From Brevundimonas sp. SORGH_AS_0993 (lineage in GTDB: Bacteria; Pseudomonadota; Alphaproteobacteria; Caulobacterales; Caulobacteraceae), in NCBI RefSeq assembly GCF_030818545.1, contig NZ_JAUTAH010000001.1:2423001-2487000 (forward strand): a DNA stretch of 64,000 nucleotides, read 5' to 3'. The translations under genes and the position numbers were made by a program. This document shows, one piece after another, positions 51,551 to 60,220 of this stretch. The notes under the pieces are model-generated. The model saw nothing but the letters and a program-made list of their open reading frames with translations, was not told the DNA's origin and made no database searches. Every line of letters starts with the position of its first letter. The first letter of the stretch is position 1.

Positions 51551-52930
51551 TTGACGCGGCGCCTGATCTGGCTGGCCTCGGCCTGGATCCTGGTGGCCCT
51601 GGTCGTGGCGGCCCTGGTCCTGACCCAGGCGTTCCAGGAATCGGCCCTGCGCCGCCTGGGCGCCATGCTGAACGAGACGGTGGACGAGATCGTCGTCGCC
51701 GCCAGCCGCACGCCCGCCGGAGAGCCGATTGGCCAGATACAGGACGCCCGCACCCTGCGCCTGCTGTCGGGCAAATACTGGCAGATACTGGAGGTGGAGC
51801 CGGACGGGCGGCTGCGGTCGCTGGCGCGCTCCACCTCGCTGTGGGACTATGACCTCAGCCTGCCGGCGGGGCTGACGGGGCGGCTGGACCAGGCGTTCGG
51901 CGACGTCATCACCTTCAACACCGTGGGGCCTAAGGACGACCCCAAACGGCCCGAACCCCTGCGCGTCGCGGCCACGATGAAGTCGATCCCCCGGCACGAG
52001 CGGCCGGTGATCTTCCTGGCCGCCCTCGACCGGTCCGAGGTGGACGCCGACACCCGCCAGTTCGCCACCCTGACCTGGGTGGCCCTGCTGGTCATGGGGG
52101 CGGGGCTGGTCTCGGCCGTCTTCATCCAGGTGCGGTTCGGCCTGCGGCCCCTGTTCGACCTGAGGAACGAGATCGCGGCGGTGCGCAAGGGCCGGGCGGC
52201 GCGGATCGAGCGGGCCTATCCGCTGGAAATCCAGCCCCTGGCCGAGCAGGTCAACCGCCTGTTGGACCATAACCAGGAGGTGGTGGAGCGCCAGCGCACC
52301 CATGTCGGCAACCTGGCCCATGCGCTGAAGACGCCCATCTCGGTCATGCTGGCCGAGGCGGGGACGGCCGACGGCGCCCTGCCCGAACTGGTGCGGCGTC
52401 AGACCCGGATCATGCAGGGCCAGGTCGATCACCATCTGCGCCGCGCCCGCGCCGCCGCCCGCGCCGCCCACGGCCTGGGCGAGACCACCCCCGTGGCCGA
52501 GGTGCTGGACGAACTGGCCGTCATGATCGAACAGGTGTTCCGCGACAAGGCGGTCGAGATCGACTGGCGCGCGCCCGACGACCTGGCCTTCCTGGGCGAG
52601 CGGCAGGACCTGCAGGAGATCCTGGGCAATCTGATCGAGAACGCCGCCAAGTTCAGTCGCCGCCGGGTGCGCGTCTCGGCCGGGGACAACGGCCTGGGGC
52701 TGATGGTCGCCGTGGTCGAGGACGACGGCCCCGGCCTGCCCGCCGACCGCCGCGAGGAGGTGCTGAAGCGCGGCGCGCGGCTGGACGAGAGCGCGCCCGG
52801 CTCGGGCCTGGGCCTGTCGATCGTGGACGACCTCACGCGCGCCTATGGCGGGCGGCTGACCCTGGCCGACAGCGACCTGGGCGGGTTGAAGGCCGTGCTG
52901 GAGCTGCCGGCGGCCCAGGCCCAGGCCTAG
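51551..52930 (+). CDS. PhoQ-like sensor histidine kinase
   Basis: A kinase of about 459 residues: two TM helices (IWLASAWILVALVVAALVLT and WVALLVMGAGLVSAVFIQV) around a ~160-residue periplasmic domain, a HAMP region, the HisKA box with phosphoacceptor His in NLAHALKTPISVML, then N box ILGNLIENAAKFS and G boxes VVEDDGPGLP and GSGLGLSIVDDL. The start given is TTG at 51551, the first available start in frame after the regulator stop. A GTG at 51463 that overlaps that stop begins a high-GC3 stretch in a different frame, so a one-base indel near 51550 may have separated the true N-terminus. Confidence 0.8.
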   Translation: MTRRLIWLASAWILVALVVAALVLTQAFQESALRRLGAMLNETVDEIVVAASRTPAGEPIGQIQDARTLRLLSGKYWQILEVEPDGRLRSLARSTSLWDYDLSLPAGLTGRLDQAFGDVITFNTVGPKDDPKRPEPLRVAATMKSIPRHERPVIFLAALDRSEVDADTRQFATLTWVALLVMGAGLVSAVFIQVRFGLRPLFDLRNEIAAVRKGRAARIERAYPLEIQPLAEQVNRLLDHNQEVVERQRTHVGNLAHALKTPISVMLAEAGTADGALPELVRRQTRIMQGQVDHHLRRARAAARAAHGLGETTPVAEVLDELAVMIEQVFRDKAVEIDWRAPDDLAFLGERQDLQEILGNLIENAAKFSRRRVRVSAGDNGLGLMVAVVEDDGPGLPADRREEVLKRGARLDESAPGSGLGLSIVDDLTRAYGGRLTLADSDLGGLKAVLELPAAQAQA

Positions 52931-53030
52931 GGCCGACACGGAGGCCGAACACCGAGGCGGGCCTTGCCGCCCCGGCGGGGCGTGGCCATATCCGTAAAGC
53001 AACACCTGCTGTTCCAGAAAGCCCTTCGTC

Positions 53031-53699
53031 ATGTCCCAACCGGCCCCCAAGACCTTGAAGATCGACTTTGTCTCCGACGTGGTCTGCCCCTGGTGCGTCG
53101 TGGGCCTGGGCGGGCTGGAGACGGCGCTGGAGACCTTGGAGGCGGAGGGGGTCGCCGCCGACATCGCCTTTCAGCCGTTCGAGCTGAACCCCCGGATGGC
53201 GCCCGAGGGCGAGAACATCGTCGAACACATCGGCCGCAAATACGGCGCAAGCCCCGAGCAGTCCGCCGCTAACCGGGCCATGATCCGCGAGCGGGCCGCC
53301 GAAAGCGGCTTCGACATGCGCATGACCGACGACAGCCGCATCTGGAACACCTTCGACGCCCACCGCCTGCTGCATTGGGCCCACGAGACGGCGCCCGAGA
53401 AGCAGAAGGCTCTGAAACAGGCCCTGTTCACCGCCCACTTCACCGAGAACAGGAACCTGACCGACGCCCGCGTCCTGACCGAGGCGGCCGAGGCCGCGGG
53501 TCTGGACCGGGCCGAGGCGGCCGAGGTGCTGGCCTCGGGTCGCTACGCCCAGGCCGTGCGCCAGGCCGAGGCGCTATGGCGGGCGCGGGGCATTACGTCG
53601 GTCCCGGCCGTGGTGGTCGAGGGCAAGTATCTGATCTCGGGCGGCCAGCCGGCCCCGGTGTTCGAACAGGCCCTGCGCCAGATCGCCCGCGAGGGGTGA
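53031..53699 (+). CDS. DsbA-family FrnE-like thiol oxidoreductase
   Basis: A 222-residue DsbA-family protein of the FrnE type, with the active site CPWC in DFVSDVVCPWCVVGLGGLE, the conserved cis-Pro region RGITSVPAVVVEGKYLISGGQ, and a helical insertion. No signal peptide is visible, so it is a cytoplasmic member, as in FrnE of other bacteria. Substrates are unknown. Confidence 0.9.
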   Translation: MSQPAPKTLKIDFVSDVVCPWCVVGLGGLETALETLEAEGVAADIAFQPFELNPRMAPEGENIVEHIGRKYGASPEQSAANRAMIRERAAESGFDMRMTDDSRIWNTFDAHRLLHWAHETAPEKQKALKQALFTAHFTENRNLTDARVLTEAAEAAGLDRAEAAEVLASGRYAQAVRQAEALWRARGITSVPAVVVEGKYLISGGQPAPVFEQALRQIAREG

Positions 53700-53720
53700 G
53701 GCGGCGAGCGGGCGCGCGCT

Positions 53721-53850
53721 CCGTCGTCCTTCCGGGGCGGAGCGAAGCGAAGAACCCGGAACCCAGGGCCGAATCGTCGGCCGATGCCTTTGGCGTCCGT
53801 TGGAGCCTCCTGGGTTCCGGGCTCGTCCTGCGGACGCCCCGGAATGACGG
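53721..53850. repeat. Large palindromic intergenic repeat
   Basis: About 130 bases: outer arms CCGTCGTCCTTCCGGGGC and GCCCCGGAATGACGG, and inner 13-base perfect arms CCCGGAACCCAGG (53755-53767) and CCTGGGTTCCGGG (53809-53821) with a smaller central hairpin. A shorter relative lies at 34815-34848. It looks like a dispersed REP/BIME-like element. Confidence 0.75.
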
Positions 53851-53870
53851 GGGCGGCGGCGGGTTTTGGA

Positions 53871-54809
53871 TCACGGCGGCGGGTCGGACGGAAAAACGGA
53901 GTCCGAACAGTCCGAACAGTCCGATTTGGGCGATCTGGCCGATTTGGCCGGTTCGACCGACGGCGGGACCGAAGATTGGGCGTCGACGGGCGGCGGGTCC
54001 AGGGCGTCCAGGATGGCCAGGCTCTTGTTCAGCAGGATGCGGCCTACGGAATCCTCGGGGTTCAGGCTGGCGGCGGCGCGGGCCAGGGTCTGGACCGTGC
54101 GCATCCGGCTGAGGGCCGCGGTCTGAGGGTCGGGGGCCTGAGGGGTGGGGGGCTTCTTCTTCAGGGACGGCGCGGGGGAGGGCGCGATCCCTTCGCGGGC
54201 GCCGGCGTTCGCCGTCTCCGCCTCGGCCTTCCGCTCCGCCAGGGCCGACAGTTGCGTGTGCAGCCGCAGCCAGCGCCCCGCCTCCATCGCCCGGCCGTTC
54301 AGAATGGCCCGCTCCATCCGCACCAGGGCGTGGGCCGCCAGGACGCCATAGTCGGGCAGGCCCGCCGCCGTTTCCGCCTCCAGATCCACCGGCTCGTCGA
54401 CCCAGGCCGGGGCCGGCGCGGGCGCGGGCTGGTCCTGCCGCAGCCAGCCCTGCTCGCGGGCGTGGGCGAAGAAGGTCGAGCGCGCCATGCCGAACCGCGC
54501 GGCGACCGAGGCCCCGGATTCGCCCGCCAGATAGGCGTCGCGGATGGCGTCCCATATTTCCTGCGAGGTCTGACGATAGCCGCCGCCCCGCTGATAGGGA
54601 TCGCGCCCCGGCCGCCCGGCATAGAGGGGCCGCCCGTCCGTGTGCGTTTCGGGGGCGGGATCCGCGTCCTCGTCCGCCCAGCGCGGCGGCGGATCGGCGA
54701 AGTCGGCGTCGGTCACGCGCCCGTCATAATAGACCGTGTCGTCCGGACGCTGATCCGCCTCCTTGGCCGCCGCCCAGGCCGCTTCCCAATCCGATCCCCT
54801 GCCGTCCAT
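53871..54809 (-). CDS. Hypothetical protein with a helix-turn-helix region
   Basis: A 312-residue protein without a recognised family. The middle (QTSQEIWDAIRDAYLAGESG then GASVAARFGMARSTFFAHAR) reads as a helix-turn-helix domain like those that select DNA targets in transposase-type proteins. The rest is acidic, Pro- and Ala-rich. The ATG at 54809 has a near-perfect AGGAGG five bases upstream; starts at 54830 or 54839 are possible. The last residues (SDCSDCSDS) are translated from the 9-bp tandem repeat, so the repeat has extended or replaced the C-terminus. Similar proteins appear to occur in Caulobacterales. Confidence 0.65.
   Translation of the reverse strand: MDGRGSDWEAAWAAAKEADQRPDDTVYYDGRVTDADFADPPPRWADEDADPAPETHTDGRPLYAGRPGRDPYQRGGGYRQTSQEIWDAIRDAYLAGESGASVAARFGMARSTFFAHAREQGWLRQDQPAPAPAPAWVDEPVDLEAETAAGLPDYGVLAAHALVRMERAILNGRAMEAGRWLRLHTQLSALAERKAEAETANAGAREGIAPSPAPSLKKKPPTPQAPDPQTAALSRMRTVQTLARAAASLNPEDSVGRILLNKSLAILDALDPPPVDAQSSVPPSVEPAKSARSPKSDCSDCSDSVFPSDPPP
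53900..53953. repeat. Six 9-bp tandem units AGTCCGAAC-type
   Basis: AGTCCGAAC twice, AGTCCGATT, then degenerate TGGGCGATC, TGGCCGATT, TGGCCGGTT, following AAAAACGG. This matches the array at 34622 in sequence, unit length and anchoring A run. It overlaps the 3' end of the hypothetical gene on the minus strand. Confidence 0.75.
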
Positions 54810-55089
54810 CCACGCCTCCTGTTCGCCCATCCGCCCCACGCGGGGCCGCCGGCCATTATGAAGCGGTGAAAAGGGGTGTTAGGTCGATTGTCGTCCAAGC
54901 CGGAAAAGCCGAGGAAAATCAGAGGGCGACGACGGCGAATTAGGGGACGAGCGGCGGGTCCGGACCGCGATGCGGCGACCGGGTCCGTCACCGCGATCCC
55001 GATGGACATCCCAGCGGGCGCGACGCGGTCGGGACGTGCGGTGGTCGCCGCGAAGACGCGGCTTGCCGGAGGCTGACGAAAGAGAGGGC

Positions 55090-55269
55090 TCAGGCCGTCT
55101 TCTTCTTCCGGGGCGCCGGCGCCGCGTCGGCGGCCGTGACCAGATGCCCCTTCCAGCCGGGCGGCGGCAGGAACTTGCCGGACTTCTCCTCGCGCGTGCC
55201 CTCGCGCGCGATCCGGGCGGCGTCGCGTCCGGCTTTCAGAACGGTTTCTCGGTCGAAGAGCGTGTTCAT
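55090..55269 (-). CDS. Small basic protein coupled to the zeta-like kinase
   Basis: A 59-residue protein beginning MNTLFDRETVLKAGRDAARIA and ending in a Lys-rich tail (APRKKKTA). Its ATG overlaps the stop that the upstream zeta-like kinase would use in its restored frame (ATGA), so the two genes were once translationally coupled. No family is recognised; it could be an antitoxin or accessory, which is a guess from position only. Confidence 0.6.
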   Translation of the reverse strand: MNTLFDRETVLKAGRDAARIAREGTREEKSGKFLPPPGWKGHLVTAADAAPAPRKKKTA

Positions 55270-55810
55270 TTCGGACCCCAATCTAACAGTTCGAGGCCAT
55301 CGTCGCTACTCGCATAGACCTCCCACGCATCCACCAGCGGTTTGTAGGTCGTCTCCAGATAGTCGAGGCTGAGCGTAAAGCGGCGACGCAGCGTGTCCTC
55401 GGGAATGTCGTGCCCGCCCCATTCTGGAGTTCCGCGAAGGCGAAGCCTTCGCTAGGGGCCACACGGCGCGCCACGCGGGCGACGGAGAAGTCAGCCGAGG
55501 GCGGGCGCAGATAGATCAGTTCGGCCCGGTATCCGGCCGCCTTGAACCGGCGGAGACGCGGGGCGTGGGAGCGGGTGGCCAGCGTCGTCTCCAGCACCAC
55601 ATCGGCCCGCTCGAAAAACAGGGCGTCCAACCGCTCCAGCACAAGCCGCCCCGCCGCCAGATCGCGCGCCGCGCCTTCGCCCGCAAGACCGCGCGCGACC
55701 TCGTCCGGGTTCACGAACCGAAACGCCTCCGCCCGCTGACGCAAGAAGCGGTTGATGAAGGTGGTCTTGCCGGCGCCGTTAGGCCCGGCAAGGAGAACGA
55801 GGGTGGGCAT
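55266..55810 (-). pseudogene. Zeta-toxin-like kinase disrupted by a palindromic insertion
   Basis: The N-terminal 130 residues form a zeta/UDP-GlcNAc kinase-like P-loop domain: LLAGPNGAGKTTFINRFLR (Walker A), VNPDEVARGL, VVLETTLATRSHAPRL and ELIYLRPPSADFSVARVARR. Then about 39 bases (near 55421-55460) that contain a small palindrome (GCGAAGGCTTCGCCTTCGC) interrupt the gene and shift the frame. In the other frame the family continuation GGHDIPEDTLRRRFTLSLDY and ETTYKPLVDAWEVY runs to a stop at 55266. Zeta kinases phosphorylate UDP-N-acetyl sugars; this copy should be inactive. Confidence 0.78.
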
Positions 55811-55819
55811 TTAGTTTTG

Positions 55820-56515
55820 CTAGATGAAATCCAGCGCTCGGTTAGAAACAATCCCATAGCCGGGAATGCTGCTTACGGTTTTTAAGAACGCTTCGGGTGA
55901 AGCAAGAGCATCATCGATAGTTCCGTTTGAACTCAGGAATACAAACAATGCCGCAGAGTAGGCTTGGCAGTTCAAGGATTTGTCAGGGTTAAATTCTATA
56001 TCGGTAAAGCCATCATAGTCAGATAGTCTCTCTGAGAGGCTAGGGTTTTTTGCCAGGGCATTGAGATAGAGCCAGTCATAGAAGGCCGTAACGGGTTTCA
56101 ATGGCCACTCCGCTCCAAAAAATCGAAAGGCCACTAGGCGCCCAGAAGTCCGTATACGCTGGTCAATTTTCGCGGACTTGGAGTCGCACGTATACAAATC
56201 CGTATAGGGGCCGCCGCTCTCAAAAACCTTGCTTCCCTGAAACGCCGACTCAACCGTTACTCGTATTTGATGTTTACGAGTGGTAAAGCTTAAGTTAAAT
56301 GCGCTTAAAGCTACGCCGATATCATCTTCAGACTTTGTTGATATCTCAAGAATTCTGCATGTATTTAGCTCTCGGCACGCCGCCTCGTGCAGAGACTTCA
56401 CGGACTTTTTCTTCTGAGAAACTGAGAGTCCCGGATGCCAAGTGAAATCAACCGTTCTAACCACTAGTGCGGGAGATTCTCGAAATCTAGCTAAAAATAC
56501 TGGCCGAACTGCCAT
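55820..56515 (-). CDS. NADAR-type antitoxin paired with DarT
   Basis: A 231-residue protein matching the DarT-associated NADAR antitoxin family; these remove ADP-ribose from guanine or related bases and so reverse the toxin. Features: N-terminal strand MAVRPVFLARF, the segment FTWHPGLSVSQKKKSVKSLH, LEISTKSEDDIGVALSAFNL, VESAFQGSKVFESGGPYTDLY (which carries the family's conserved pocket residues) and DWLYLNALAKNPSLSERL. It starts one base after the toxin stop and is in the same operon. Base composition is well below its surroundings: 56281-56340 has 23 G/C in 60. It is very likely acquired. Confidence 0.82.
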   Translation of the reverse strand: MAVRPVFLARFRESPALVVRTVDFTWHPGLSVSQKKKSVKSLHEAACRELNTCRILEISTKSEDDIGVALSAFNLSFTTRKHQIRVTVESAFQGSKVFESGGPYTDLYTCDSKSAKIDQRIRTSGRLVAFRFFGAEWPLKPVTAFYDWLYLNALAKNPSLSERLSDYDGFTDIEFNPDKSLNCQAYSAALFVFLSSNGTIDDALASPEAFLKTVSSIPGYGIVSNRALDFI

Positions 56516-56516
56516 A

Positions 56517-57149
56517 TCACTGACCGTACTCTCGGTTGTATTTTCGGTTGGCGAAGTAACCTTTGCCTTTTCCGTTGAGCAGCGTCTTCTTAAAGAGCCC
56601 TTCGTATTTCGCCTTTGTAGAGGCGTCCTCAAAGGCTGCACCGAGAATGAAATCCACTTGGATGGGCTCCATGACCAGTGCCTCGGCTTGCACGTCAGTA
56701 GGGTCGAACGGCTTTAGCTTTTGATCGCCTCGGCTGGGATGGCCGTCAATCTCGCTGAACATAGAGAGGAAGGCCTCGTGGCTTCGCAACTCGTTGTCTC
56801 CAAGTTTCGAAATGCGCGCATCTGCTGCGTTGTGACGACAAAACAGCACGTCTTTCTCCCAAAGAACCTTACGCGAGATCGCCAACACAGCCCACTCCAC
56901 GCCAGGATTTTGCTGGCGCAGACTGTAAAACATTTTGTCGTTAGCCAAGCCCACTGACGTGGAGATGCCGGGAAGACGCCCATCCAGTCTGAGTTCGTCG
57001 TTGATGGCTGGCGCTATTTGAAGCTTTTCAAATGCTGCGACGGGCTGAAGCCCGTGCTGCATAATCAGTGGGATATTGCTCGCGCGTGTAAAGTGCACAA
57101 GGTTCGGGATGTTGAGCTGCGCAGCGGTAGCTTGAATTTTTGCCTTCAC
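56517..57149 (-). CDS. DarT-family ADP-ribosyltransferase toxin
   Basis: A 210-residue DarT (DUF4433) protein that would transfer ADP-ribose from NAD to DNA bases, stopping replication. The family start LVHFTRASNIPLIMQHGLQP (the NAD-binding His and Thr/Ser) and the middle WAVLAISRKVLW are conserved, with an acidic segment EAFLSMFSEIDG around residues 127-140 and EALVMEPIQVDFILGAAF that should hold the catalytic Glu. The start is GTG at 57149. It directly precedes the NADAR antitoxin gene (one-base gap). Both genes are AT-richer than all flanking genes. Confidence 0.82.
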   Translation of the reverse strand: MKAKIQATAAQLNIPNLVHFTRASNIPLIMQHGLQPVAAFEKLQIAPAINDELRLDGRLPGISTSVGLANDKMFYSLRQQNPGVEWAVLAISRKVLWEKDVLFCRHNAADARISKLGDNELRSHEAFLSMFSEIDGHPSRGDQKLKPFDPTDVQAEALVMEPIQVDFILGAAFEDASTKAKYEGLFKKTLLNGKGKGYFANRKYNREYGQ

Positions 57150-57198
57150 GGCTTTCGCTCCATGGTTTTGGTCGTTCTACCATGGCGCGAGCTCTTGC

Positions 57199-59307
<2,109 letters not shown>

Positions 59308-59308
59308 T

Positions 59309-59403
59309 CATCCCTTCGCCGGCATGACCCGGATCAGGTTCGACGGGTCAGGCGACTACGCCAATCTCAGCCGCTCGATCACGACCCCCCGGAGAACGAG
59401 CGC
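59309..59403 (-). promoter_or_regulatory. TPP riboswitch (THI element) upstream of thiC
   Basis: On the minus strand the leader shows GGGGGGTC, then GGCTGAGA and the conserved core GACCCGTCGAACCTGATCC, GGGTCATGCCGGCGAAGGGA, the signature of the thiamine pyrophosphate-sensing element. It lies about 100-190 bases before the thiC start and would switch off thiC when TPP is plentiful. Confidence 0.92.
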
Positions 59404-59494
59404 AGGCTAACCCGGCGCGGCCCGGATGTCGAGGCGCGCCCCCCCACGCCCACGTCGTTGGGTGCGCCGAAGGCGAGCGGTGATCCGTTCGACC

Positions 59495-59695
59495 CTATTT
59501 CGTCATCCAGGGCTTGGACTTGCCGGCGGCGACGCGGGCGGCCTGTTCGCGCTGGAAGCGGCCGCCGCGCGGCGGCTTGGGCCGGGCGTCCAGCCGGGCG
59601 GTCTTCAGGCGCAGGGCCTTCTGAACCGGCGTTTCGCCGGGGATGTCGCCGGGGATGTCGCCGGGGAGGTCGGCGGGCGGAGTTTCGTCGCTCAT
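59495..59695 (-). CDS. Small conserved hypothetical protein
   Basis: A 66-residue protein: acidic Pro/Gly-rich start with a repeated DIPG motif (ADLPGDIPGDIPGE) and a basic C-terminal half (LRLKTARLDARPKPPRGGRF and AARVAAGKSKPWMTK). Small proteins of this type, with a basic half ending in KPW, are annotated beside trxA/addA in Caulobacterales. The function is unknown. It lies 72 bases beyond the trxA stop, with a hairpin between. Confidence 0.65.
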   Translation of the reverse strand: MSDETPPADLPGDIPGDIPGETPVQKALRLKTARLDARPKPPRGGRFQREQAARVAAGKSKPWMTK

Positions 59696-59712
59696 GGGCG
59701 GTCTTCCAGCAA

Positions 59713-59744
59713 GAACGCCCGCCGGTTGGAACCGGCGGGCGTTC
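59713..59744 (-). terminator. Hairpin terminator after trxA
   Basis: GAACGCCCGCCGGTT and AACCGGCGGGCGTTC pair perfectly (15 bp) across two bases, 24 bases beyond the trxA stop on the minus strand. The run after it (TTGC) is short. Confidence 0.7.
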
Positions 59745-59767
59745 GATCTTTCGGGCGGGCGAAGGGA

Positions 59768-60103
59768 TCAGGCGTCGGTCTTGACGCCGGCCTCGGCCAG
59801 CCATTCGACGATCTTGCCCTTGGGCATGGCGCCGACCTTCATCGAGGCCATCTGGCCGTCCTTGAACAGCATCAGGGTGGGGATGCCCTTCACGCCCAGC
59901 TTGGACGGGGTCATGGGGCTGTCGTCGATGTTGATCTTGGCGACCTTGACCTGACCGCCCAGTTCGTCGGCGATCTGCTCCAGCGCCGGGCCGATCTGTT
60001 TGCAGGGGCCGCACCATTCGGCCCAGAAATCGACCAGCACCGGGGTCGAGGCGTTCAGGACGTCGGAGTCGAAGCTCTCGTCGGTGACTTTTACCGTCGC
60101 CAT
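59768..60103 (-). CDS. trxA: Thioredoxin
   Basis: A 111-residue thioredoxin with active site WCGPCK in VDFWAEWCGPCKQIGPAL and the cis-Pro loop GIPTLMLFKDG. It reduces protein disulfides with electrons from thioredoxin reductase. Length and motifs are normal. It follows addA by 117 bases and may share its transcript. Confidence 0.97.
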   Translation of the reverse strand: MATVKVTDESFDSDVLNASTPVLVDFWAEWCGPCKQIGPALEQIADELGGQVKVAKINIDDSPMTPSKLGVKGIPTLMLFKDGQMASMKVGAMPKGKIVEWLAEAGVKTDA

Positions 60104-60220
60104 GAATGGCTCCTTGGGGCGCTGTCGCTCGGCCCGCGGGGGCTCGCTGCTAGAGCGCGAATGGGGTTGGCCGGATGCGTCCGGGTTCGGTCGCAGATGT
60201 GGGTGCGAATCGCGGGCAAA

